Shown here: positions 24,201-36,404 of the stretch, piece after piece
How positions within the stretch are numbered: position 1 is the stretch's first letter
Layout of the letters: the number at the start of each line of letters is the position of its first letter
Assembly (NCBI RefSeq): GCF_005239225.2
Contig: NC_133284.1
Coordinates: forward strand, 28,382,339-28,446,338
Reading direction: 5' to 3'
DNA length: 64,000 bases
Origin: Populus alba
Taxonomy: Eukaryota; Streptophyta; Magnoliopsida; Malpighiales; Salicaceae
Made by a program: the position numbers and the translations under genes
The notes under the pieces: model-generated
The model's input: the letters and a program-made list of their open reading frames with translations, nothing else
Databases searched by the model: none
What the model was told of the DNA's origin: nothing

Positions 24201-25260
24201 TACACACCCAGTTCTGTCATCTGTCAAAATTATGATCAAGTAGTTAATTTATGTGTAAGCAATAACTCAAAAGCTATTAGTGGTCGAACTTTGATACTAG
24301 ATTTTCGCATTTTTATAGTTTTTAGAATTATAAAAAATGTAAAATGGATATTCTTAGAATTAAAATTGTAAAAATGACACCACTTAAAGGTTTCTGGTTT
24401 TATGTTACGATATAATTAATCTTTTATTGGGCAACTTCTCATAAATTTTCTGTCTAATATTAGCATTATATCTCTTCTCTCTCTCTCTTTTTTTTCTTTT
24501 TTATCATTTCCATACCCTCACCTTTTCTAATTTGATGAGGAGATCAATTTTCAAAAATATTGCTAATAAGTGCCAGATCGACTGCAGAGTCAATAGAGCC
24601 CATAACGCGAGGGGTTTTGACTTTGGGCCTGCCAAACAATTATGGGCACCTCGTTAACCTTGGCCCGTTTCATCTTGGAAAACTTTATTAGGCAATTACC
24701 TTCCTTTTTCGTGCAAGAAATCATTTTTTCCTAACAGCTTAATAGTAAAAATTAGGTAGCTCTTCATGATTAAAGAAGAAAAGAAATAAGTAGCTCTTAG
24801 TTTGCTTCTCTAATTCATATTAACAGAAAGGACACGTAAATAATAATAATAATAATAATAATAATAAAGAACACATTATGTCGCTTTAATCCTCGCCCTC
24901 TGAGGGCAAACCCTTCAAGTAAAGATTGATCACTCAAAGAGCACATGATGGAGATGGACCCATGCATATCAGCATATATGCCAATCTTGTCGATTTCTTC
25001 ATTAAAGTAAGTATGATGGTAAACAAGAAGCAATCCGCAGTTAACTAGACAAATCAGGCAATTGGTCACTTTAATTGTAATAATTAAATCTATCGCCACT
25101 CATCAGATTCCACGAATCATTAATCTATGGGTCCATATAGCATGGCGTACAAGCCATGAGTTCTACAAATTTACTTATTGAATTCTTGATATTGGATTAG
25201 TCTTATCACAACTTTATGTTCTTGCCAGAGCTAAAGCATATTATTTTTTTTTTAATTAAT
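24200..25260. other. Intergenic, no gene; (AAT)n microsatellite at 24840-24866
   Basis: Mixed AT-rich sequence. A 94-codon minus-strand frame at 24815-25099 runs through the AAT microsatellite and is not recognisable. The patch 24570-24700 is less AT-rich than its surroundings but has no clear frame. Confidence 0.45.
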
Positions 25261-25261
25261 G

Positions 25262-25385
25262 GGGGTGTTCAAATCAGTTTATGTGTATCTCAACTAATTT
25301 TATGAGTCTTGAAGTTAACGATTATATAAATCTCCAGTAACTCTAAGATTTATAAGACTTAAATTGATAATTAAAAAAAAAAACA
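25262..25385 (-). mobile_element. SINE fragment (3' part), minus strand
   Basis: 'tgtgtatctcaactaattttatgagtcttgaagttaacgattatataaatctccagt' is the complement of the shared SINE 3' segment seen intact at 50.3-51.0 kb. The tRNA-like head is missing or too decayed to see. Confidence 0.55.
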
Positions 25386-25399
25386 TAAATATTTGTGTT

Positions 25400-25920
25400 G
25401 GTATTTGTTTTTGAGGTAGTTTTTGTGGTTGTGGTTTGAAAAAAATAAGTTTTTAAAAAGTATGGCTAGCTGAGGTTAGTTGGATTCAGACACTTATTTG
25501 GTAAAAATTATAATTGAAGTTTATCTACAGCAAAAAACATGTATACCATATTTGGTAGTTATGTGATTGCGGTTGTTTTTTAAAGTACGTTTTGCTTGAA
25601 AATGCATTAAAATAATATATTATTATTTTTAAAAAAATATTTTGTGTATTAAAATGATCTAAAAGTATATAAAAAATTTTAATTTAAAGCAAAGAAAAAA
25701 ATAAAAAAATTTCAAATTTTTTCAAAAACTCTTTTGAAATTAAAAAATAAATAGTGTTTTACAAAACTAAATTAAAAAAACATATAAAAATTACTTTACA
25801 AAAAATATATTTCAAACTTAATTTTTCAGTGTGTCTCATAATATAAAATACAATGTTTACATTTACCAACTATCTTGCTGCGTTTTTTTACATAAAAAAA
25901 AAAGGTGCAAACAAACGCAG
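25400..25920 (+). repeat. Dispersed AT-rich repeat, copy 2 (MITE-like)
   Basis: Direct-orientation relative of the repeat at 23700-24200, about 1.7 kb away. The end 'aggtgcaaacaaacgcagccg' and the start 'ttggtatttgtttttgaggtag' may be remains of inverted termini, weakly matched. Confidence 0.6.
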
Positions 25921-27665
25921 CCGTATAGTCTACCAGTAAATTGTTGCTGTGGCGCATTATTAGCCAATGAAGCTGCAGTATGTGGACTCTAGATGGCATC
26001 CATGTTAGAATCTCCAAAACTGATGAAGAACAGCGTGCAAGTTACACCCACCCTTGCTTTCCATTGCTCCATGTTTCTCTTCTCCTCATATATAATATAA
26101 GTTTAGCGTATCTCTTGCGTTCGTATCTTGATTTATGTCGGTGCCTTTCTTTCATAAGCAAATATCGATGCTTGTATTCTTTCTTTATTAATGGTTTTTT
26201 ATTTGATAAATTAATTCTTTTAATGAAGTGAAGTTCGAGTCTTAATTACTGTAGTTTTATATAATTTAAATCTGTTATATAGCTTAAAATTGGATAATTG
26301 GATTTGTAGTTTTTTTTTTTTTTTTTTTTAAATCATATTCCACCAAACTACGAATTCTTACCCTAAACACTTTATATTTAATTAATTTACATCTTCCAGC
26401 ATATATATATACACATCATGTGTTTTTAATCCTAAGTGATTCTAACTTATGTAAATCCAAAAGTACTAATTAAGTGGCCCCAACTAAACTTAATCCTAAA
26501 TTAACGACAGGGCAAATACTTAACTTGAGCGACTAATATAAACTTTGTATTCCAAAATAGTTGAAAATTAACAATTAACGCTATGATCTTTTATTCTTGG
26601 GTAACATGCACAAGTAGAACGAGATGAAGCTTCATAATAAGCATGGTATCATCTTCTTCGCTTTTCAGTGCAGGGCAAAATCACACTGATGGTGCTTCTT
26701 TTTATGGTCAATTATTTATGGTTTTTTTTTTTTTTTTAAAAAGCAACTGGATGCTCTTAAAACACGAGTTAAGCGTTATCTAATTATATTTATTATTTGA
26801 GAATAATATAAATTATATTTTAAATTTTTATCTAATAACTTAAACCTGAGTTAAGCATTATCTTAACTTATTGTGAGAATCATTATCACATTCTCATTCT
26901 AATATATATATATATATAAAATACACGTGTTTTGCAGTAGTTTATTCAACCACAATTCTTGAGGTATAGAATTTCTGAGAAGCTATCTACATGGAAGACC
27001 TTAAGAAACAGATGATTTGCAGGTTAGTAAGCGAAGTTTCCTTAACCACGAGGAGCGGTGCAATGCTTCTTCAGAGATCATATATAAAAATGGCAGAGCA
27101 GCACTGTTCCAAATTCTACTTTGCTTTGGTCTGGAAACCACAGCTTTAAAAGCACTTCTTCATTTTTAAAGGAGGTTCCAAATGTTTGTTGAATGGAGTC
27201 AAGGTCTCAGTGAACTAAACTGCGATCTTGCCAAGGATCTGATTTGCTCTCGTACAAATCAATTATGGGAGCTGCTTTCAAGATTCATATGAACTGCTGC
27301 TTTCTATGAGCACTTTCTTTACGGGTTACAGCAATAAAATTCAAAATTTGACACCCCCTTTTGTTGACAATTTCCCCTCAAATAACTAGCCTTTGCTTTC
27401 GGTGAAAAGGGGAGGAATAAAATTCATTCAAATGGGTATAAACTTGTGCCTAGTAGCTAGTTATATAATCCAAGAGGATACCAACACTTTAGGATCTTAT
27501 ATGCAGATTTATTTTCATTAAAATGTGTACACAATCACGTATAAACAATATGCATTTCAATTTGAAAAGAAATCCTTACATTTTGACTGCCTTTGTAAAG
27601 TATTTGGCAAGAATAATAACACCCAGATACTCATTGCTTTTCACATATCTAACTATATATATATA
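25920..27665. other. Intergenic, no supported gene
   Basis: The block 26940-27350 has more balanced composition than its surroundings but no long open frame on either strand; it could be a non-coding transcript or decayed exon. 26760-26900 has a repeat related to 63820-63940 ('gagaataatataaattatatttt'). Confidence 0.4.
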
Positions 27666-27669
27666 TATA

Positions 27670-27840
27670 TATAATCTCAAGAGATAGTTTAATAGGTTAG
27701 ATTTTAGAATTTGCGTTTTAATAGTCACAAGTTTGAGTTTCCTTAAAAATACTAAAGACTTACATAATTATTAACTTTAAAACTTATAGAATTAGTCGAG
27801 ATGCACGTGAATTAACTCAAATACTTCACATTAATAATAA
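27670..27840 (+). mobile_element. Decayed tRNA-derived SINE
   Basis: A head with 'agtttaataggttag' (A-box-like) and 'cacaagtttgagtttcc' (B-box-like) is followed by the shared 3' segment 'cttatagaattagtcgagatgcacgtgaattaactcaaat', ending in an AATAATAA tail. An (AT)n tract precedes it. Clearly older than the copies at 50 kb. Confidence 0.6.
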
Positions 27841-28439
27841 GCTTAAAGATCAGTCTAATAGGACACCAAATTGGTTTTTTAGCAACCTCATACCACAAAA
27901 TATAGGTTTGTGTAAGATTATTATTGATTCAAATCATACTAACTTAAATAAATGAAATATCTATGTTTTTGACATTTCTTGCCATGCCAATCGACAAAGG
28001 AGGGGCTTCATTGTCAATTTGTCACACCCATAAAAATCACCATTACCATAAAACTGTTCCACTGTCAGTGTCTTTGGTAAAGAATAACATAAGACGAAGC
28101 TTATCTATTACCATAAAACTAATCACAATTTTACTACAGTTACTTTTACTCCCTGCTGCCCAAAAACTCCAAAACTGGCTGGTAACAATCCAACGGACAA
28201 TAGGAAACCACCGTGAATTTTGAATGGCTGAGATGAGTCCAAGACTAAGATTTTAAGACGAGATGACGACTCTTGCAAAGGGGATAGAGAAGGCCCAGTT
28301 TAGTTTAACCGAAAATGCACTGTTTTACGGAATCTACTCTAAATCTGCCCGTACAAATATCTGACTCCTGCCCTAACTCCCACTCTATTACCGACACGGT
28401 CAGCTACCGGGCAGCTCCAAACTCCAATACTATGCTTTC

Positions 28440-28710
28440 TCTCTCTATAAAAAAAAAATAATACGATTGTACCACAACACCTCTCTCTCTCTCTCTCTCT
28501 CTAGACTTTACTTATTAAAGATACGAACCTTTGTTTCCCAATGACTATCCAGCAAAGCTGAGTTAGGGAACGGAGAGAGAGAGAGAGCCACCTCTCGTCG
28601 GAGAAGGTGGTGGTGCAGCGCCTCTCCGGTGAGCGGAGGGTGAAGTGCGCGCCGTTTTACATATAGAAAGTGAGCCAGTCTTTGCGATATTTTTATTTTA
28701 TCTATATATC
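28440..28710 (+). promoter_or_regulatory. Presumed 5' leader of the ankyrin-RING gene, with (CT)n and (GA)n tracts
   Basis: A (CT)10-11 tract at 28481-28502 and a (GA)7-8 tract at 28573-28587 lie 208-230 and 123-138 bases upstream of the ATG. CT tracts are common near plant transcription starts. Being complementary, the two could pair if both are transcribed. The in-frame sequence upstream of 28711 lacks another ATG back to the stop. Confidence 0.5.
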
Positions 28711-31379
28711 ATGGGCCAGGGACTAAGTTGTGCAGCGAGTCAAGATCATAGGTTCTTCTCTGCTGTGCATTTCGGTGACTTGGAAACTGTAAATGCTATG
28801 CTTGAGAGAGACCCATCTCTGCTTTATCAAACTACTTATGATCGCCAGTATCCGCTTCATATTGCTGCTGCCAATGGCCAGATCGAGGTCCCTTTTCTTG
28901 CTTTTCTTCTTAAGCGTTGATTTTGGTGTTTTTCTGTACTGGTTAATAACTACTCTTTTGGGTTGTTGATTTTGGGGTCTAAACTTCTTACCCTTTCTTT
29001 TTTGGCGTGAGATTCTTTCTGTTTTGGTGAATGCTAATGGAAAATGGATTTTGTCATCTGTTGCAGATTTTATCAATGCTTCTGGAGCGATCTGTGGATC
29101 CTGATATGGTGAATCGTCAGAAGCAGGTAATATCATTGTAATCTTCTTTGAATGTGAATTCTCTTTTGGTTTGATCTTGTGGTATAGCTCTTTTTACTTC
29201 TTGTGATTTTGATTTGTTGATTGTGAATGGTAATAGACTCCACTTATGTTGGCTGCAATGCATGGCAAAATCTCATGTGTGAAGAAGCTCGTCGAAGCAG
29301 GAGCAAATGTATGTCGTAGTTCAAGACTTCATATTATTCATATTTTTATTTTAGAGGTTAACTTATTCTTATTTTAATTGTGAATTAGATTACTGATGAC
29401 GTTAGTTTTATTTTTTTCAGATGTTGAAGTTTGATTCACTTAATGGAAGAACTTGCTTGCACTTTGCTGCTTACTATGGCCATTCTGATTGCCTTCAAGC
29501 TATTCTTTCTGCTGTTCAATCCAGCCCTGTTGCTGTTTCTTGGTAACTATATCTTTCATTCTGAAGATTGGCTTCGTTTTCCTTTTCTTTCTTCTTCTTC
29601 TTCTTCTTGATGATTTTGACTTTTAGTTTTTATGGTAATAACTTGTGTGGGAATTGTAATCTAGGGGATATTCGCGGTTTGTCAATATCAGAGACGGTAG
29701 AGGAGCAACACCATTGCATTTAGCAGCCCGTCAAAGACGGCCTGAATGTGTACATATCTTGTTAGACAACGGTGCTCTTGTTTGTTCTTCAACAGGCGGA
29801 TATGGGTATAGTGATATTTCATCTAACTTATTTATTTACCTTTGATATGATTTCTTGTTTTAATTTTTGTTGATGTATTGCTACTACAGCTCCCCGGGGA
29901 CCACTCCTCTTCATTTGGCTGCCAGAGGAGGATCTCTTGATTGTATTCGTGAATTGCTGGCATGGGGTGCAGATCGTATGCAAAGAGATGCATCTGGGTA
30001 TTATTTGATTTCATCTTTCATTAATTTAGAACCTTTTAACACCTTCTTTATGCAATGGTATTGGCTAACAAAGCATATAGTTTCCTTGTTCTTTGATGTA
30101 TTCTGGAAAATGTTTTGCAAGTGAAATAGGCAGAAAGCATAGGGTTCCGTAATGTTATAACAGTAGTTGCATTATAGCTTGAATTTTTTCTTATTTACAT
30201 GGTCATCCAAATGCAGGAGAATACCTTATGTAGTTGCTTTGAAGTACAGAAATGGAACATGTGCAGCTCTTCTCAATCCTTCGTCAGCAGAGCCTCTTGT
30301 TTGGCCGTCACCGTTGAAGTTCATCAGTGAGTTGAATCAAGAGGCAAAAGCTCTGCTAGAGTGTGCCTTGATGGAGGCCAACAGGGAAAGGGAAAAGAAC
30401 ATCTTGAAGGGAACTGGGTACTCTCTTCCATCTCCATCACATTCTGATGATGGGACAGATGACAATATATCTGAGGTGATTTTCCATGCTTATCTGTAAG
30501 GGATCATGTTTTTTTTAAAAAAAAAAAAAAAAATCAACGGGAAATAAATGTAAACAAATGGGAGGCCAGAGTTACGAATTTGTTGAGAGCTGGAAAACTT
30601 TACGGCAGAAAATGGATGAGCTTGGCGAGTGTTTCAAAACTAAAACTAGTTTTAAAAGCTTTTACTTCAAAAGTCTCAAGTTTTCATGTGAACTCATGTT
30701 TTAGTTTCTGAACCATTGAAGACCCATAAATTAACTCATGTCAGATTCTCAAGCAAATATTAGATGAAAGCTAAACACGTCTTGCTGAGCTTAAAACTTG
30801 CTCTAGAATCTCTGGCTGTTATAATGTTTCCTGTTTTAGCTGTCGAATCCCTTTTATTTTATTATTAACGTCATTATATTTTGCAAATTTCTTTCCAAGG
30901 ACCAATGTTGGCTGATATACTTTGAAGCGGGTAGCAGACAGTTTGACGTTATGGGACTAACTTATCTATTTTGTAAATATACAATGCAGGCAAGCGATAC
31001 AGAGTTGTGCTGCATATGCTTTGAGCAGGTTTGTACAATTGAAGTCGAAGACTGTGGCCATCAGATGTGTGCACATTGCACACTGGCCCTCTGCTGCCAT
31101 AACAAACCCAACCCTACAACCGCATGCCTTACCCCTCCGGTTTGCCCATTCTGTCGTAGCACCATTGCCCGCCTGGTGGTTGCGAAGATGAAGGATTGCA
31201 ATGATGCCGATCAGGACATTGGGGACGGTGGTTCCCCGAAGCTGAGAAAGTCCAGGAGGTCACTGAACTTCAGTGAGGGAAGCAGCAGCTTCAAGGGTTT
31301 ATCAGCAACATTTGGAAAAATGGGTGGCCGTGGCTCGGGAAGGATTGCTGCAGAAAATGAGTGGGTGGATAAGCCTTGA
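28711..31379 (+). CDS. XBAT31-like: Ankyrin-repeat RING E3 ubiquitin ligase, XB3/XBAT31 type
   Basis: Eight exons: 28711-28887, 29067-29126, 29237-29308, 29421-29542, 29665-29805, 29890-29997, 30217-30475 and 30990-31379 (stop TGA), all GT-AG, giving 442 aa, close to rice XB3. MGQGLSC at the N-terminus predicts N-myristoylation at Gly2 with Cys7 available for palmitoylation, so membrane attachment is likely. Ankyrin repeats span about 15-250 (QYPLHIAAANGQIE, TPLMLAAMHGK, RTCLHFAAYYGH, ATPLHLAARQRR, TTPLHLAARGG). The C3HC4 RING is encoded by exon 8: Cys320/323, Cys335, His337, Cys340/343 and Cys365/368. The tail is Ser- and Arg-rich. Known for the family: XB3 binds the XA21 immune receptor, and relatives promote cell death or root traits. 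The role here is inference. Confidence 0.95.
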
Positions 31380-31640
31380 TGATACTTGATAGCGTTTGAT
31401 TATCAAATATTCTCCATTAGGCTATCAAGGATTCCTTGAGCTCCAAAGCAAGGGCAAAAATATCAAGGATACGATGTCGGTGCTGGACCCAATTGGGTTT
31501 TTATATATAGATAGATAGATAGCTGGCTCAAGGAGCCATGTAGATGTGAAAAATAAGAAAGCTTGGAAATATGGTTGCTGCTGTGGTTCATCTTGTTGTA
31601 ATGACACTACTGGGGGCGTTTGGCGGCGAAAAAGCCGAGT
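31380..31640 (+). other. Probable 3' untranslated region of the ankyrin-RING gene
   Basis: Balanced-composition sequence continuing past the stop, with a (TAGA)4 microsatellite near 31506-31522. Composition turns sharply AT-rich after about 31640, where the transcript probably ends. No poly(A) signal is assigned with confidence. Confidence 0.4.
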
Positions 31641-34600
31641 GCCTAAGATTTAAATTTTTTTTCTGGACATTATATTTCCTTCAGTGTTTTTAGATTATTA
31701 AATTTAATATGCAAATATTAAAAATAAATTTTAAAAAAATTTAAAATGTTATTTTAATATATTTCTAAATAAAATATATTTGAAGTTCTGCTAGATGTCC
31801 AAATGGTAAAAGAGTGATTTCCGATTTCTTTCTTCTTGGAAAGTAACAACTGAATCACTGCTGCTAGCCTGGTTGGAATTGTAGGTAGAGGTGGGTTTTA
31901 AAGTGTATTTTTTTATATATAAATATATTAAATTGAAGTTTTTTATTTTTAAAAAATTATTTTTAATATTGGTATATTAAAATAAATTATTTTAAAAAGA
32001 AATTAAACTTTTTTAGGAAAAACACACATCTAAGATGAGTATAAACACGTGGATGGGCCAATGAGTGTCACAGGCACACCTAACTTGAATTAGGAGGCCT
32101 ATAATTGGGTGGCCTTTGTTAAGTTATCGTTTTTAATTAGTATATATACTTCATTTGATATAATGACTTCCTCAGATAAGGACGCTACAAGCTCTTCCTT
32201 TCTTGGAAGCATTTATTTTCAGGTGACGGTAATCCGATGGCCTGCCCATCATATCCCCTTCCCTGACGTCAACACGGTATTGACTTTCTCCGCCTGGTTC
32301 CGAAGACTCTTGGGTTGCCTGAAGTGGTAAACGCCGTAAGAGGCGTTTTGTTTCTACTCGTTTTCCTCGCAACTCTCACATTAACATGTATGATCTGTCT
32401 GAGTAATTTCTGAGTGGACAAGGCCGATCTGCAAGGAGAAAGCATGCCCCATTTATTTGACTGTAGAAACTTAAAAGAGCCGTGCTTCTTTGTGCTGGGT
32501 AAATGTTGGGTTATTTTTCTATTATTCTCACCCAACACGCAATTTAATCGTTGGTTCTTTATACGTGTAGTGGCATTTATATTTATATATGATATGGTTT
32601 TCTTCTTTAAACAAAGGATTTGCTACCAAGCAGTCAAGAATATCCACCAATACGTCTTTTCGCTAACAAATATTAGATTATGAGTCTATGACCTTAGAGA
32701 GAGATGGGGCATTTTTCAGGGCCCTATTTGACTAATAATAACAAAAAAAAGGAGTAAATATTATAGACCTGAATTTCCGATCAAGCTAGCTCGAGGATAT
32801 AATATTCACATGGATATGGGAACGTGTTATTTCCAGACAATAAAAAATAATTAGCCGTCAATTACTGGTGGAATTCACATCGAGCAGAAATATCAGCGGT
32901 TCGAAAAGTCGCGGCAGGCAGCCATCAAGAACTGAAAAAATTGGGATATTCGAACACAAATGAAGAATTAAGCATAAAGTGCCCATCCGGTGAAATAACA
33001 TATATATATATATATCACGGTCCTTAACTATAATATTTTATTAAATTTTGCATTTTTTTAACTGTATCAAAATTTTAATGGACGGTGGTTGACAGCTGTG
33101 ATATTATTAATTAAATTCAAGATTAACTAGGAGATTAGTTTATAATGATAGATCGGTTATGAAAATAACAAGAAAAATTATAAAATTATCAAAAATCAGG
33201 GTCATGATAATTATTTTTTATATTTAAAGATCTAATGGTTGGTGTAGCGATTCTATGGTAACATTTGAGCGCGATCTAATAATTAGATCAAAAGTTATGG
33301 TTTTTTTGAGTTATCATTTTGGTCTAATGCGACCAAATCTTTTTCTTGAGTTTAGACATATTTCATTAGTTCATAAATATATTTGTTAGGTTATTCATAT
33401 AATTTGTTTATAGTAGATTCTCATCTAAGTATGACAGACTTATTTATGATTATCTATAATTACCTGTTGTCACAAATTTGACTACATTATCAATACTCAT
33501 AAAACATATTTAAAAAAAAAATTCAAAAAATTATGATTTTTTATGTGAAACAGTAACCGATTTATATAACTGGATCAATCATATGACCGATTAAGCAAAA
33601 CATTTATTGGTAAGACAACATGTCAAGTTGCACTCTTTAGAAGCATGATATGTTTAAATATCAAGCTTTAAAAATATAATAAAGTAAAAATGTACTATTT
33701 TTCCAAGTTTTTTTTAAATAATATTATTCTGCCAGACTTTTAACAACCAATGCTAATTTTAAAAAAATAAATCCTAAAGAATTAGACCAAGTAATCGTCA
33801 TTTTCCAAATATTTTAAAAAATTAAAAAAAAAATATTTTGTACCGTCATAGAAAGAAAGCATGGGGTATTCTTCAGCACGCTACAGGCATTCAAGCCGTG
33901 AAACATCTATATATATATAATGCCTGATTTTGATTTCCAACATAGAAATTTAAGTGCTTTTTTGACCATGATTTGGTAGGATTCTTGATTCAATTCTTTT
34001 GGGTCAACAATGGAATAATATACCCTTAGAATTAGTTATAGATTGATTTCTTTAAGGAAAAGTAGCTAGCCAAACTTTTGTTTGATCTTCTAATTATTTA
34101 ACTTCTCTCTCTTTTTTTTATTGCTTTCATGTAGTCTAGTGTTTTTGTGTGTGTGTATTTAAATCTTTTCAATTAATTTTTTTTTAAATTATTATTTTTA
34201 AAAAATATTATTCCGTATTTAAAAAATTATTCGCATGGCATAATAAACATGGTCGAAGAACTATGCAAAGATCAATGAATTTAACTACAGGATAAAGTTT
34301 TCCATTCTGTGAAAAAAAATATTTTTATGTTTAGGTTGAGATATATTTATATTTTTTTATAGATTAAATGTATTTTTTTTTCACGTTTGTATTTGTCTTT
34401 TTTTAAAAAAAATGATAAAATAACTAGAAGTATGTAATTCTGAAATAATATAAAATTTATAGCTAGCATTATTTACGGGAAGAAATCATTAAATCAAGCT
34501 AAATTACAATGGAATTAACCTTGACCAAAAAAAAAAAAAAAGGAAAACCCTCTGCCCAAGAGATCGAGTGCATAGGCATGATTCATGAAATAGATTCCTT

Positions 34601-34705
34601 TTCTCCTGATACCAGTAAAAATTATTCACTCTTAGTTTTCTACACAGGACTAGAAAAATTCAATCATCAATGGAAGACAACAGGATTTTTCTTGGTGGAG
34701 AAGAT
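31640..34705. other. Intergenic, no supported gene
   Basis: 31690-31990 is the recurrent AT-rich block. 32100-32700 has balanced composition and several 66-89 codon frames on both strands, none recognisable. A small perfect hairpin AACGCC-GTAAGA-GGCGTT lies near 32330-32347. 33000-34500 is AT-rich with (AT)n tracts and no gene. Confidence 0.45.
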
Positions 34706-34708
34706 GAT

Positions 34709-36404
34709 TCAGAGAGAGGGTTGTCCACACATGCAAGAAAATAGAACTGGTACTCCATAACCACTACAGTGCTCCAATTCTTCATTTCCGCTCCTTTCAG
34801 CTCCGGCACCGCAGCTTTGATTTAGAGTAGGAGGAGCAACATGGCCATTAACAAATAGAGAGTTGGGTTCTGTAACAGGCTGAGCAAGTTCAAGCTCATC
34901 ATGAGGTCCATGAATAACAGGGCCGTGATTCCTTCTAAATTCACCAGCTGCTCTTCTCTCCACTGCAAGAAAATGGCCAAGAGACGGAGTACTATTCACA
35001 CTTCTGGCATCGGTGGTGTCTCTTGAACATAAAGAGAAAATCCATGTTTTGGATTTGCAACTCTTCTTCTCCTCTACTACTTCAACTTTCCTTGCCCTTG
35101 TGGATTTTCTTGAGAGCTCTAGTATGTTAGAAACACCTATAAGGCTCCCCAGCGTAATGCTCTTGTCATGGAAGAAAGACCCTGTAGACTGAAATCATTC
35201 ATATAGATGATCAGCCATAATGATTCTAAATTGACAAGACTTTCAGTTTTTCTATTTGCAAAGCCAAGTCAAAAGATTGAAAAATCTCAAACCAAGCAGT
35301 TGCTTCTACAGATGAGGCTCGTTAATTATAGATTTTCTATATTTATATCATATTTTCTGCATTTCATTTCTCCTATCAACAAAAAGTTCAAGCTTTGATC
35401 CAAAACTACAAGATCTGAGATTGATGGCTATATGTGAAAAACATGTTACACAAGGACCACAGAATTCAATCTGCAGACATCAATCTGTGCCCTGTTCTGT
35501 AATGTCACGAGGAATGCCTGGTATAGCAATTATGAGGTTCTGGTGCATTGAACTGACAGCTGATTATGAACAGCACCTAATTGCTTAAGTAACAGCACTC
35601 TGAAAAGGTACATAAAAGGCGCTTTGAGAGTGAATAAACAACAAAGATTGATAAACAAGCTCGAAAACAATGGGGAAGAGGAAAGAGATTCTCAATGCTG
35701 CGTTAATACTCATTTCAAAGAAAATGTCAAGGGAAGCACTGCTAGTCTTCATTCAAATTAATCTACATTGTTCATTGGGCACCGCACCCTCTATATTCCA
35801 AAACGGGGAAGACAAAATCAGGAATCAAGAAAAATCTCTTGTTAAATCCCGTAATTTATGAAGCAAATTCAGGTATGTGAACGAGAAAAACAGAAAAGAT
35901 ACAAAAACAGGTTACATTATAGTTGAAAAGACTACTGGAAAAACGTAATAAAGTGGACGTTCACAGTAAAATCTCGTCATTTTACTGACCTCGGTGTCTA
36001 GATCTGACGAGGAATCTGTTGACGAAGTTGGAGAGCCAGTGATTAAAGTGTTGAATGATCTTGATCCAGAGAAATCACCATTTCTAGCTATCCCAACTCT
36101 TGCATTCAGGGGCTGCAAACCCAGAGGCCAACCTTCTTCCTGCAATCAAATCAGTCAGCAGTATTATTCGAAACCCTGCAACCTCAAGATAATGTACATA
36201 AAAAGACAAGGAAGATAATTGTACTTGCATCAGAGCTAAGAACAACGGGACAAACAAATGGTAGACCCTCTGCTCGGGTAAATGATAGGAAAAGAACACA
36301 CACCCACATTCGAAAACTCAGAGAAACATAAAAATCAAAGTGACAATCCACGAGGAATTATCCGAGAAGTGAACAAGAAGACAAAGACATACCTGCTGAG
36401 CCAT
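34709..36404 (-). CDS. Plant-specific protein of unknown function, 213 aa
   Basis: Three exons read right to left: 36404-36393 (only MAQQ), 36139-35990 and 35188-34709 (stop TGA), with GT-AG junctions in phase 0. The N-terminal motif EEGWPLGLQPLNARVG is followed by a Ser/Thr-rich stretch ending TGSPTSSTDSSSDLDTE (residues 38-54) and then by STGSFFHDKSITLGSLIGV. These recall a small family of uncharacterised land-plant proteins; the resemblance is from memory. A Lys/Arg-rich segment (RKSTRARKVEVVEEKKSCK) could be a nuclear or phosphoinositide signal. The C-terminal third is low-complexity, with Cys near the end. No known domain, membrane segment or signal peptide. Serine clusters suggest phosphorylation. 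I assign no function. Confidence 0.85.

Noticed and set aside
28723..29136. 137-codon minus-strand frame across the first exons of the ankyrin-RING gene
   Set aside because: It crosses exon 1, intron 1 and exon 2 antisense, with a Lys/Ser-rich composition from intron sequence. The sense gene explains the region.
1001..31379. The two E3 ligase genes as a functional immune gene cluster
   Set aside because: They are 24 kb apart, on opposite strands and separated by mobile DNA and an unrelated chaperone gene. Co-location alone is not evidence of a joint system.
32109..32683. Overlapping frames on both strands, possible small gene
   Set aside because: Several frames of similar length on both strands with no motif and no splice pattern. 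Balanced composition is noted but does not support a gene.
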